Shown: one piece after another, positions 17,748 to 24,643 of the stretch
Layout of the letters: each line of letters opens with the position of its first letter
Numbering within the stretch: the stretch's first letter is position 1
Source: a virus
DNA length: 27,764 nt
Strand: one strand, 5' to 3'
Virus record (IMG/VR): IMGVR_UViG_3300032093_000675
Location: 1-27,764 of that record
The notes under the pieces: generated by a model
Database searches by the model: none
Seen by the model: only the letters and a program-made list of their open reading frames with translations
What the model was told of the DNA's origin: nothing
Made by a program: the position numbers and the translations under genes

Positions 17748-18371
17748 TTACCACCATGTTCCACCACCAGACAAACCTAAAGACTTTGCATATCTAGGAA
17801 GTCTACAAGCCCAATATCCTGGTTTTGTTTTGTCATTTTTTTGTTCACAATTATGTCTATCAGCAAATCTCTTTCTAGCTTTTGGGTCTCTAAGTTTAAC
17901 AGCTAAATTGCCGCCGCCAGATTTTGCCCCAAAAGACACTTTCATTATTTTTTTTGTTTTTGGATTTCTTACATAAACATAAAATTTCTTAGAACCACCT
18001 CTTTTAGGTTTTCCTAATTGAACTTTTTTTCCTTTATATTCTGCTTCATTAATATCTTCTTCATATTCTTCAAATGGTAAATCTAAAGATACCATTCTGC
18101 CTTCGTACAAAGCTCTCTCTCCAGCGTCAGTTTTTACTATTTCTTCATCATCTTCACAAAGAACAATTAAATTGTCATTGTGTAATTCTCTTATTTCATT
18201 TATTAAATCTAAATGTTTTTCAGAACCGTATCTAAATGCTGTATTTGAAAGGCTTAAATTGTTATCTAGGTGATAGCACAATTCTTCACTAATAATGTCT
18301 CTTGATTCTTTAAGAATCATAATTTCGTTTAATTCACATTCAAGAGTTTCTCTAATTAATTCTCTAAGCAT
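17748..18371 (-). CDS. DUF5872-like protein with N-terminal amphipathic tag
   Basis: This 207-residue protein has two parts. The N-terminal ~105 residues begin MLRELIRETLECELNEIM, an amphipathic helix of the sort that starts several genes here, and are strongly acidic. The C-terminal ~95 residues (EYKGKKVQLGKPKRGGSKKF, VRNPKTKKIMKVSFG, RHNCEQK...GYWACRLPRYAKSL) match DUF5872, a small basic domain widespread in environmental phages, with conserved R-H-N-C and Y-W-x-C motifs. I107-N108-E109|A110 lies exactly at the junction and fits a T4-type prohead-protease site, so an acidic propeptide could be removed from a basic mature domain. That processing is inference. It is the first gene of a three-gene minus-strand operon. 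Confidence 0.65.
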   Translation of the reverse strand: MLRELIRETLECELNEIMILKESRDIISEELCYHLDNNLSLSNTAFRYGSEKHLDLINEIRELHNDNLIVLCEDDEEIVKTDAGERALYEGRMVSLDLPFEEYEEDINEAEYKGKKVQLGKPKRGGSKKFYVYVRNPKTKKIMKVSFGAKSGGGNLAVKLRDPKARKRFADRHNCEQKNDKTKPGYWACRLPRYAKSLGLSGGGTWW

Positions 18372-18392
18372 ATTTTAGTGTTTATTAATCTT

Positions 18393-18401
18393 TTATAAAT
18401 A
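18393..18401 (-). promoter_or_regulatory. TATTTATAA motif upstream of DUF5872-like gene
   Basis: On the minus strand this reads TATTTATAA and ends 21 nt before the start codon at 18371. It is one of seven TATTTATNN sites at similar positions in the window and is a candidate phage promoter -10 element. Confidence 0.4.
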
Positions 18402-18402
18402 G

Positions 18403-18434
18403 TTTTGTTTTTTGTTTTTAAAACACTACTTTTG
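18403..18434 (+). promoter_or_regulatory. Bacteroidota-type promoter (TTTTG, 19 nt, TACTTTTG)
   Basis: TTTTG at 18403-18407 and TACTTTTG at 18427-18434 are separated by 19 nt, fitting the Bacteroidota sigma-A pattern (-33 TTTG, -7 TAnnTTTG). The nuclease gene starts 11 nt downstream, so its leader would be very short. This suggests an early or host-polymerase-read gene. Confidence 0.6.
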
Positions 18435-18445
18435 CATATTATATT

Positions 18446-19327
18446 ATGTATAAAAAAGAAAAAATTAAAATAAGTTATTCTCATTATTCTTTATATAAAG
18501 AATGTGGGCATAGATATTTACTGGAAAGTATATTAAATGTTCAGGAAAGCATACCAACAATAAATTCATGTTTTGGAGATGCAATTCATTCTGTATTACA
18601 AAAAAGTTTTGAGCATGAATTTAATGAAGAAGAAAGAATAAAAGAGTTTGAATTTATTTTTAGACAAAAATGTTTTAATAAACTAAAAGGCCTCCCAGAT
18701 TACAATAATGTAGAAGAATTTTTAGAACAAGGAAAAGAGATATTAAAATTAATACCTACTGAAAAATTGTCTAAAAAATACATATATATAGGGGCAGAAT
18801 ATACAATAAATGAGAAATTATATAAAAATTATTGTTTTGTTGGATTTATAGATTTAATTCTTAAGAACAAGAAAACAAAAAAATATATTATAATAGACTG
18901 GAAAACTTCAACATATGAATGGGATATAGAAAATAAAAAAGAAGACAAGGTCCTTTTAACTCAAATGAAATTTTATAAATATTTCTATAGCAAACAAAAA
19001 GGAATACCATTGGAAGAAATAGAATGTAAATATGTTATATTGAGTAGGTTTAAAGAAAAAAACAATCATAATGCAGGCTTTGGAAAATTACAAAATGTTG
19101 AAATAGAAACTGACGAAAAAGAACTTGAAGAATGCTTAGAAGATTTGGCAAAAGTTACAAGAGATATATTTATCAGAAAAGTTTTCAATAAAGCAAAACT
19201 TAGCAATAATAAAAAATCTTGTATTTATTGTCCATTTAAGGATAATATAAATTTATGTAACAACAAAAAAGAAGATTTTGACAATTTCATTAAAAGGATT
19301 AACGAAGGAAGCCCTTCCAGTTCATAG
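18446..19327 (+). CDS. Cas4/RecB-like PD-(D/E)XK nuclease with Fe-S-type cysteines
   Basis: This 293-residue protein has the motif order of RecB/Cas4-family nucleases: SYSHYSLYKEC (C20), GDAIHSV (H48), a strand with E118, GFIDLIL (D136), IIDWKT (D151, K153) and Q173-x3-Y177. A C-terminal cluster C259-x2-C262-x8-C271 together with C20 gives the four cysteines that hold a 4Fe-4S cluster in Cas4 and AddB-type enzymes. Family members cut or resect DNA ends. No cas1, cas2 or CRISPR array is present, so a CRISPR role is not supported; phage recombination or host DNA degradation is more likely. Its tail overlaps the convergent zinc-ribbon gene by 29 nt. Confidence 0.8.
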   Translation: MYKKEKIKISYSHYSLYKECGHRYLLESILNVQESIPTINSCFGDAIHSVLQKSFEHEFNEEERIKEFEFIFRQKCFNKLKGLPDYNNVEEFLEQGKEILKLIPTEKLSKKYIYIGAEYTINEKLYKNYCFVGFIDLILKNKKTKKYIIIDWKTSTYEWDIENKKEDKVLLTQMKFYKYFYSKQKGIPLEEIECKYVILSRFKEKNNHNAGFGKLQNVEIETDEKELEECLEDLAKVTRDIFIRKVFNKAKLSNNKKSCIYCPFKDNINLCNNKKEDFDNFIKRINEGSPSSS

Positions 19328-19790
19328 ATTTCTTTATTTTTTTATATTTTTTATCTATATCCTTTATTTCCTCTTTGTTTAAGTCGTTTTCGTCAGACAT
19401 TTCATCATTATTATCTGAATATGAAACTGGGTTTTTTAAATCATATTCTTCCTCTCCATAGAACTTTCCATTTTCTGGGTCATATTCATAACTAAAGTCT
19501 TTTGAATTAAACTTTTGATTAAACATATCAATGTAAACGTTAGACATGGGGACTACATCACTAGGGCCTGGACCAATATTTTCATTTACTAATTTACCAT
19601 ATTTTTTTATCATCCAATTTTTTAAATCTTCAATTCTGAACTTTTCTTTTTCAGAATCATAGCCACAAACATGACAAAGATGTGGGTCAGCATCTCCTTT
19701 CTCCTTTTGCCAACTGTGATAACAGTTGTCGCACACTATTAGTCCAGAAAGTTTTGCTATTCTATTTTTATATTCTTCACTTAAAAACAT
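19299..19790 (-). CDS. Tagged zinc-ribbon protein
   Basis: This 163-residue protein begins with the tag MFLSEEYKNRIAKLSGLI and passes straight into a zinc ribbon, C20-x2-C23-x15-C39-x2-C42 (VCDNCYHSW ... HLCHVCGYD), a form I associate with environmental phage proteins (C-x-x-C-x-x-S-W...D-P-x-x-C-H-x-C-G-Y-D). The rest is charged with no recognisable domain and ends in a Lys-rich segment. No protease-like site follows the tag here. Start and upstream stop share 1 nt (TAATG), so it is coupled to the 126-residue gene, which carries the same tag. A nucleic-acid or protein-binding role is possible. Confidence 0.6.
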   Translation of the reverse strand: MFLSEEYKNRIAKLSGLIVCDNCYHSWQKEKGDADPHLCHVCGYDSEKEKFRIEDLKNWMIKKYGKLVNENIGPGPSDVVPMSNVYIDMFNQKFNSKDFSYEYDPENGKFYGEEEYDLKNPVSYSDNNDEMSDENDLNKEEIKDIDKKYKKIKKSMNWKGFLR

Positions 19791-20152
19791 TACTTTATTT
19801 TTATAATTATAGAATCGCCATCAATTTTTATTTTAAAATCAGAAGGAGATAGGTTTTCGTAATAAGATTTATATATTTTTAAAATATCTTTTTTATAATT
19901 TAAGTTTTGTGAAGTCTCATTTTTTTTGGGTTTTTCAGATTTTTCCCATTTTACTATATTTCCTTTTTTTGAATTTTTATAAAAATCAACTTCGTCAGTA
20001 AATAACCATTTTTTTTCACCTTTTTTTCTTTTATAAAAAACATCTCCACCAATATCTCTTAGTTGATATTCATATTCATTTTTATTTGAAGATTCTTCAA
20101 TTAATCCTGATAGAAATTTGAGTCTTTTTTTGTACGATTCTGATAAATTCAT
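19790..20152 (-). CDS. Small tagged protein of unknown function
   Basis: I choose the ATG at 20152 (120 residues) because it gives MNLSESYKKRLKFLSGLIEE, aligning with the tags of the genes at 16706 and 19790; an in-frame ATG 18 nt upstream would add six residues. After the tag (I-E-E|S fits the protease-like pattern) comes a Lys/Tyr-rich body, RDIGGDVFYKRKKGEKKWLF, and a predicted C-terminal beta strand (DFKIKIDGDSIIIKIK). I do not recognise a family. The tag and operon position link it to the other proposed cargo proteins. Confidence 0.55.
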   Translation of the reverse strand: MNLSESYKKRLKFLSGLIEESSNKNEYEYQLRDIGGDVFYKRKKGEKKWLFTDEVDFYKNSKKGNIVKWEKSEKPKKNETSQNLNYKKDILKIYKSYYENLSPSDFKIKIDGDSIIIKIK

Positions 20153-20173
20153 ACTATTTAAATAAGTCATTTA

Positions 20174-20182
20174 ATATAAATA
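20174..20182 (-). promoter_or_regulatory. TATTTATAT motif upstream of the tagged 120-residue gene
   Basis: The minus strand reads TATTTATAT, ending 21 nt before the preferred start at 20152. It fits the recurrent TATTTATNN candidate promoter element. Confidence 0.35.
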
Positions 20183-20228
20183 TTAATAAACTTTACTTTT
20201 AGTTTGTTTTGTTTAAATTGTTATATCA

Positions 20229-20531
20229 ATGCACACAAGAAAAGAAATATTAAAAAACCAAAAAGAATTTGGTTATGAGATAAAAAAATGGTTATTAAAT
20301 GATTTTAATAACTCTAAAAATGATTTATTGGAAATAGAAACTTATGATGAGGAAATCCAAAAAGAAATAAATAAACTAAGCAGTAAATTTAAAAAAACAA
20401 ATCCAGAAAAAGATATTAAAAAATTCTTTATAAACGAAAATAATATTTATCCCAAATACTATGCTTGGTGGGATGAAATAACAGAAAAAGTAGAAATATA
20501 TTTATATGAAAGCAAACAGAAAGAACACTAA
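20229..20531 (+). CDS. Small charged hypothetical protein
   Basis: This 100-residue protein is not recognised. It is Lys/Glu/Asn-rich and predicted helical in the first two thirds (MHTRKEILKNQKEFGYEIKK), with an aromatic patch near the end (NIYPKYYAWWDEITEKVEIY). It is the first gene of a five-gene plus-strand run leading to the endolysin and overlaps the next gene by 26 nt. Confidence 0.45.
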   Translation: MHTRKEILKNQKEFGYEIKKWLLNDFNNSKNDLLEIETYDEEIQKEINKLSSKFKKTNPEKDIKKFFINENNIYPKYYAWWDEITEKVEIYLYESKQKEH

Positions 20532-20841
20532 AGAGGTATTAATAGATTTGTCGTATCACGGCTCAATAAATGAATTCGAGGAATTTTACGGTTTCTCAGT
20601 CAAGTATCAAGATTTAGAACAGCAGAGTTACATTGAATTTAAGGAAATAATGTTCGAAAGCATTAATGATAAAATAAAATTCAGAAAATATGGCAGAATA
20701 GGCGATATACTTACTATAAAGGCTGAAATGTACGAAAATGAAATAGAAAAGTTTGAAGAATTGATACAAAATAATAAGATTAGAACTATTTATGATTGGA
20801 TAGTTAAAGACATTACAATAATAAAAGAAGATTATGAGTGA
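20506..20841 (+). CDS. Small hypothetical protein
   Basis: This 111-residue protein is not recognised. It is acidic and Phe/Tyr/Ile-rich, with alternating charged and hydrophobic residues suggesting an alpha/beta fold (EVLIDLSYHGSINEFEEFYG, RIGDILTIKAEMYENEIEKF). It overlaps the upstream gene by 26 nt and the downstream gene by 8 nt, so it is part of the operon. The first ATG may not be the real one. Confidence 0.45.
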   Translation: MKANRKNTKEVLIDLSYHGSINEFEEFYGFSVKYQDLEQQSYIEFKEIMFESINDKIKFRKYGRIGDILTIKAEMYENEIEKFEELIQNNKIRTIYDWIVKDITIIKEDYE

Positions 20842-21538
20842 TAAAGGAAGTTCAAAAAAAGAAATGCTTGAAAGGTTTGAGAAGATGGGAATACCTGTTC
20901 CGCTAAAGCCAATTCAATCACCACAAGCGCCAATAAAAAATCCAGAAATGGCCAGCAAAATGGACCAGATAAGAAATGGTGCATTAAAAGGCAATTTTCA
21001 ATCTTTCATTGAAAAATCAGAAAACGTTTCTCATACACCATCAAATATGCCAGTGCCAAAACCTTCTAACAATTCAAGTAATGCGACAAAGTCAGCGCCT
21101 AAGTTAGAATCTTTTGCACCAAAAAATTCACAAGCAAAAATGTATGAAGATATGTTGTTTGGCGATAATCAAAGTTCAACAAGTAATTATACACAAAGTC
21201 ATTCTGAAGTGTCTGATTTTGGCCCTTCAAACGTTGACACTAGAGCAAGGCTTCAACAAAGATTACACGAAAGACAAAATGAATTACAGAATGAAAATTT
21301 TAATTACAGCAAAGAAGGTATAGGCCTAACTCTTACCGAAGCAGAACTTAATGAAAGAATTAGTGAAATAGCAAGAGATATCTCTAAAGAAATGATAAAG
21401 AAAGTTTTATTAGAATTTTCTAAAAAAGAAGGAGGCATAATAGTTGAATCTAATAACGTTAAAAAGGCTGAGATTGTTGGAAAAAATAAAGTAAAAATAG
21501 GAGGAAGAATATATACACTAAAGCCAATAGCAGAATGA
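20834..21538 (+). CDS. Hypothetical protein with disordered N-terminal half
   Basis: This 234-residue protein is not recognised. The first ~120 residues are Pro/Ser/Asn/Lys-rich and low in hydrophobics, probably disordered (PVPLKPIQSPQAPIKNPEMA, PVPKPSNNSSNATKSAPKLE). Residues ~140-195 form a predicted helix or short coiled coil (RARLQQRLHERQNELQNE; TEAELNERISEIARDISKEM). The last ~40 residues look like two or three beta strands (KAEIVGKNKVKIGGRIYTLK). I-V-E|S in GGIIVESNN fits a prohead-protease-like site near the C-terminus. A scaffold, head-internal or adaptor protein would fit this architecture, but nothing proves it. Confidence 0.5.
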   Translation: MSDKGSSKKEMLERFEKMGIPVPLKPIQSPQAPIKNPEMASKMDQIRNGALKGNFQSFIEKSENVSHTPSNMPVPKPSNNSSNATKSAPKLESFAPKNSQAKMYEDMLFGDNQSSTSNYTQSHSEVSDFGPSNVDTRARLQQRLHERQNELQNENFNYSKEGIGLTLTEAELNERISEIARDISKEMIKKVLLEFSKKEGGIIVESNNVKKAEIVGKNKVKIGGRIYTLKPIAE

Positions 21539-21948
21539 TAGAAAGCAATTATAAAATAGATACTGGATTTACAAAAAAAGATAATGCTTTTGTAAATGCA
21601 GAAATAAACTATAAAGACGACTTTACTAATGATAAGTATTTTTTAAATGGAGTTATTGAAGAAAATAAAATTCATTTTAATGTAGAAAAAAATAAAAAAA
21701 TCATAAACAAAATAGTCTTTAATAAAGATGCTAAAGATTTTTCCAAAAAATTACTTGAATGTTCTAAAGATTATGATTTTGTTGAAGATTTTAACAAAAA
21801 ACATTTAAATAACTTTTGTGAAGAAATAAATTTATTTTTAGAAAAAACTAATTCATCAATGATTTCTAAAGGCAAAATTTATGAAGGCTACAAAAGTAAA
21901 ATGATGGGAATGGCTGGAATAAAGAAAATAAATGAAAACTTAAGATAA
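21535..21948 (+). CDS. Hypothetical protein with C-terminal tag-like segment
   Basis: This 137-residue protein overlaps its upstream neighbour by 4 nt (ATGA) and shares 1 nt with the endolysin start (TAATG). The body is Lys/Asn/Phe-rich with no recognised family. The last 22 residues, YEGYKSKMMGMAGIKKINEN then LR, resemble the N-terminal tag of other genes (E-S-Y-K-K-R-L-K-E-L-A-G-L-I-N-E): Y-K-x-K/R-(L/M)-x-x-(L/M)-A-G-I...I-N-E. It appears to carry the tag at the opposite end. Position before the endolysin suggests a virion or lysis-linked role, but none is demonstrable. Confidence 0.5.
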   Translation: MIESNYKIDTGFTKKDNAFVNAEINYKDDFTNDKYFLNGVIEENKIHFNVEKNKKIINKIVFNKDAKDFSKKLLECSKDYDFVEDFNKKHLNNFCEEINLFLEKTNSSMISKGKIYEGYKSKMMGMAGIKKINENLR

Positions 21949-22793
21949 TGTTAATACAAAAAGGAGCTAAAGGACCACATGTAACAAAGATTCAAAAAGC
22001 GCTTGATGCAGCTGGATTTTGGACATACGGTAAATTTACTGAGATTTACGGTCCAGTTACAGAAGAGGCTGTAGAAAAATTTCAAGAAGCAAAAGGGCTT
22101 ACCATAGATGGTGAAGTTGGAGCTAAAACTCTAGCAGCACTTGGCATAACAATAAATGAAAGTGTAGATTTGCCAGATGCTGACACAAGTGAAGAAACAA
22201 AATATAAGAATGTAACAATAAAAGGCTCAAACTTCCCAGACAAACCTATAAAAGAAAATTTAAAAGTTAACCTTTCAAAAGAAATGTTAAATGAATATTT
22301 GCCAGCATTAGAAAAGGCTATGGGGAACGAACCTAAAGGATTTAAGCTTTTAGTTACTATAATGGCTCACAAAGAAGGGTTTTTTAACGGTTCGAGGTCT
22401 TATAGAACAAATAATCCAGGAAATATAGGAAATACAGATTCTGGAGCAAATAAGAAAAATACAACATTGATTGATGGGATTCTTTTGCAAAAAAATTACA
22501 TTTCTAAAATAGCGGAAGGAAAAAATAGTTCCTACCCATTAGGTAAAAAGAAAATAATAAAACCTTACTATAGTCCAGAAATAGCAAAGAATGCAAAAAG
22601 CTATGGAATGAGCCCTTATGTTCCTGGATATGAATTTGTATTTACTGGACAACTTGACCAATTTGTAAAAATTTATTCTACTGGAGCTCGTTCTGGTAAT
22701 GGTTATTTATCAATGATAATATCATATTTCAATCAGAATGGAATTAAAATTAGTGCCGAAAGTAAAATTCAAGATATAATTAAAATAAATTAA
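21948..22793 (+). CDS. Endolysin-like peptidoglycan hydrolase with N-terminal PG-binding domain
   Basis: This 281-residue protein has an N-terminal PG_binding_1-type domain (residues 1-67: IQKGAKGPHVTKIQKALDAA, YGPVTEEAVEKFQEAKGL, DGEVGAKTLAALGI) and a C-terminal lysozyme/transglycosylase-like domain (~105-281). That domain contains MAHKEGF (E143, probable catalytic acid) and YRTNNPGNIG (N-N-P-G-N-I, common in phage muramidase-like domains), then YVPGYEFVFTGQLDQFVKIY. It should cut peptidoglycan for host lysis or, if virion-borne, for entry. There is no signal peptide, so it would need a holin or virion delivery. The linker between domains contains I-N-E|S (69-72), the same protease-like sequence seen in the tagged proteins. 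Confidence 0.78.
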   Translation: MLIQKGAKGPHVTKIQKALDAAGFWTYGKFTEIYGPVTEEAVEKFQEAKGLTIDGEVGAKTLAALGITINESVDLPDADTSEETKYKNVTIKGSNFPDKPIKENLKVNLSKEMLNEYLPALEKAMGNEPKGFKLLVTIMAHKEGFFNGSRSYRTNNPGNIGNTDSGANKKNTTLIDGILLQKNYISKIAEGKNSSYPLGKKKIIKPYYSPEIAKNAKSYGMSPYVPGYEFVFTGQLDQFVKIYSTGARSGNGYLSMIISYFNQNGIKISAESKIQDIIKIN

Positions 22794-22794
22794 T

Positions 22795-23391
22795 ATGTAC
22801 ACAAGAGAACAAATAGAAGCTGCAGCAAAATCAAAAGGATATGTTTGGTTTGAAGATAACAAAAACAAGGGTTATGATGTAAATATAGTTGGTGTAAGAA
22901 ATAAGGCAACTGGTGATAAAGTAACTAATGTTTTTGATGATTGGATTACTATATCATATAAAGAAAATGGTGAATGGAAATTCTTTTGTTGGAATGCAAC
23001 AACAGACCCTGGAAAAAAGGGTGTAATGGAATTTCACAACAAAAAAGGAGTCGCTAGATTAGTACCAAATCAGTATAGAGGTGTATGGAGTGTAGATAAG
23101 CATCAAGGTAAATATGATGCCCTTTGTCAAAGAAAGGGAAATGTAAACGTTTGGAGAGACTCAGATAAAGACTTAATATTTGAAAATATGCTTGTTGATA
23201 CTGGAATGTTTGGAATAAACATACATAAAGCAGGACAAGATTCTACATGGGTAGAAAATTGGAGCGAAGGTTGTCAAGTATTTAAGAGAGTTAAAGATTT
23301 TGATGTTTTTATGTCAATTTGTAAAAAAGCAGCTAAAATACATGGCAATTCTTTTAGTTACACATTACTAGAATCTACTGATATAAAATAA
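22795..23391 (+). CDS. YkuD-like (L,D-transpeptidase fold) murein-active protein
   Basis: This 198-residue protein starts 1 nt after the endolysin stop codon. Its C-terminal core GINIHKAG (H144), then VENWSEGCQVF (S157, C160), matches the spaced His...S-x-G-C pattern of YkuD-type L,D-transpeptidases, with an S-E-G-C-Q form instead of the usual S-H-G-C. In phages such proteins are thought to act on the peptide stems of peptidoglycan as carboxypeptidases or endopeptidases. The neighbouring endolysin supports a joint lysis role. An L-L-E|S sequence lies near the C-terminus, possibly by chance. The assignment is from the motif alone. Confidence 0.6.
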   Translation: MYTREQIEAAAKSKGYVWFEDNKNKGYDVNIVGVRNKATGDKVTNVFDDWITISYKENGEWKFFCWNATTDPGKKGVMEFHNKKGVARLVPNQYRGVWSVDKHQGKYDALCQRKGNVNVWRDSDKDLIFENMLVDTGMFGINIHKAGQDSTWVENWSEGCQVFKRVKDFDVFMSICKKAAKIHGNSFSYTLLESTDIK

Positions 23392-23415
23392 ATTTAACAA
23401 TTCTTTTTTGTTACA

Positions 23416-23424
23416 TATTTATAA
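23416..23424 (+). promoter_or_regulatory. TATTTATAA motif upstream of the 68-residue gene
   Basis: TATTTATAA ends 18 nt before the ATG at 23443. It is the same element as at 26877 and at several minus-strand starts, and a candidate phage promoter. Confidence 0.4.
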
Positions 23425-23442
23425 TATATTAAAAGCTTTAAG

Positions 23443-23649
23443 ATGACTAGAAAAGAATTGGAACAATTGATAGACAGTGAAGTTTCTAAAATTTTTTCTG
23501 ACATGGTTTCAAAAGAGCCCCAATCAGATAAAAATAACGAATTGTCTCAAGATAGTCAAACTAATATAAATAAAATTGCTAATTTAACAGAAGAGGAATT
23601 GGATGACATTTTATTTTATGGAGGAAAAAGACCTTTAGATGAAGAATAA
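23443..23649 (+). CDS. Small acidic hypothetical protein
   Basis: This 68-residue protein is not recognised. The first ~20 residues (MTRKELEQLIDSEVSKIFSD) form an amphipathic helix resembling the MKxTKxQLKxxI tag of the genes at 24636 and 24880, and the rest is acidic and probably disordered, ending near the next gene. It begins a two-gene unit with its own upstream motif and a terminator at 24162. Confidence 0.5.
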   Translation: MTRKELEQLIDSEVSKIFSDMVSKEPQSDKNNELSQDSQTNINKIANLTEEELDDILFYGGKRPLDEE

Positions 23650-23665
23650 TTTAAAAAAATAATTG

Positions 23666-24157
23666 ATGACAGCACAAATTACTCAAGCGGAAATAAATGA
23701 ATTAAAAAAACAATTCGACGACAAAATAGGAAATAACTATTCTGTTGTTTTTGATAAAGATGAAGAAGGTCGAGATAATTTTAAAATTTATAAAGGTCAA
23801 AGTGGAGAAGATGCACTTTGGTCTGGTTCTGTAATTTTAGAACAAGATTACTATATTAAGTGGGAATTTTCATTAAAAAATGGGCCAAAAGTTACTAAGG
23901 CAACGTTTAAAATAAATGATTCAAATAAAGATATAATATCTACAATTTTCGATTTGTACAATATTTGGTCAGATAATTTATCTAAATATGTTAGAAGTTC
24001 AGAAGAAAATAATAATTCAGAAGAAATTACATCAACTGACGCTGAATTAGATGTTACTGCTGGACAAGAAACAATAGCTGAATCAAGAAGTTTTTCTGGA
24101 AGAAAAAGATTGATTGATTCAAGTGGAGATAGAATGAAAAAATTAGCTGGTCTATAA
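23666..24157 (+). CDS. Hypothetical protein ending in an RMKKLAGL tag
   Basis: I prefer the ATG at 23666 over an adjacent TTG 3 nt upstream (163 residues). The N-terminal ~110 residues look like a small alpha/beta domain (NYSVVFDKDEEGRDNFKIYK, WSGSVILEQDYYIKWEFSLK) that I do not recognise. An acidic linker follows. The C-terminus IAESRSFSGRKRLIDSSGDR then MKKLAGL ends in R-M-K-K-L-A-G-L, resembling the K-R-L-K-E-L-A-G-L part of the N-terminal tags elsewhere. I-A-E|S just before it fits the protease-like pattern, so the tail may be a removable sorting signal. The gene is followed directly by a terminator. Confidence 0.52.
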   Translation: MTAQITQAEINELKKQFDDKIGNNYSVVFDKDEEGRDNFKIYKGQSGEDALWSGSVILEQDYYIKWEFSLKNGPKVTKATFKINDSNKDIISTIFDLYNIWSDNLSKYVRSSEENNNSEEITSTDAELDVTAGQETIAESRSFSGRKRLIDSSGDRMKKLAGL

Positions 24158-24161
24158 AAAC

Positions 24162-24190
24162 AAAAAAGCCTCTGTAAAGAGGCTTTTTTT
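24162..24190. terminator. Bidirectional intrinsic terminator
   Basis: The inverted repeat AAAAAAGCCTCT / AGAGGCTTTTTTT with a GTAA loop has T-runs on both strands. It sits between convergent genes (stop at 24157 and stop at 24205) and should end transcription from both sides. Confidence 0.9.
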
Positions 24191-24204
24191 ATTTGTGTAT
24201 ATAA

Positions 24205-24636
24205 TTAATTTTTTATAATCTTCCAACTTTGTAATTCGTTTGTTTCATAAGGTAAATTTGTTTTTCTATAAATTGAGAATTTAAAAGTTTTACCTTTATC
24301 TAAACTGTCATCACCTTGAATTTTTACATAATCACCCTCTTCTATCTTTTGGCTTTCAGCAGCATCTACAACTTTAAATAAGTCATCTAACTGTCTTTCA
24401 ATTTTTATGGTAACTCCATCAAAATTTAAAATTACAGTTTCTCCTGGTTTGCTATCAAAAATACTTTCTTTTTCTTCAACTTCTTCTTTTGGAGAAACTT
24501 CAAAATCTTCATTTTCATTAAGTTGTTTTAATTCTTGATTTATTTTATCAAGTCTTTGTTTTAAAATAAAAGATTTAGAATGTCTTTCTACAGATTCTTT
24601 TATTATATCTTTCAATTGTTGCTTAGTTAATTTCAT
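24205..24636 (-). CDS. Small tagged protein (MKLTKQQLKDIIKE type)
   Basis: This 143-residue protein begins MKLTKQQLKDIIKESVERHS. The tag aligns with MKITKSQLKELIKEEIKK of the neighbouring gene, a short N-terminal peptide I know from many unrelated environmental-phage proteins. I-K-E|S (12-15) fits a T4-type prohead-protease site. A predicted coiled coil (LKQRLDKINQELKQLNE) and a beta-rich C-terminal half (ETVILNFDGVTIKIERQLDD, DYVKIQGDDSLDKGKTFKFS) follow, possibly an SH3-like or other small barrel. No family is recognised. Confidence 0.55.
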   Translation of the reverse strand: MKLTKQQLKDIIKESVERHSKSFILKQRLDKINQELKQLNENEDFEVSPKEEVEEKESIFDSKPGETVILNFDGVTIKIERQLDDLFKVVDAAESQKIEEGDYVKIQGDDSLDKGKTFKFSIYRKTNLPYETNELQSWKIIKN

Positions 24637-24643
24637 TTTGTTA

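Noticed and set aside
18446-19327. Cas4-like nuclease as part of a CRISPR-Cas system
   Set aside because: There is no cas1, cas2, effector or repeat-spacer array anywhere in the window; stand-alone phage nucleases of this family are common.
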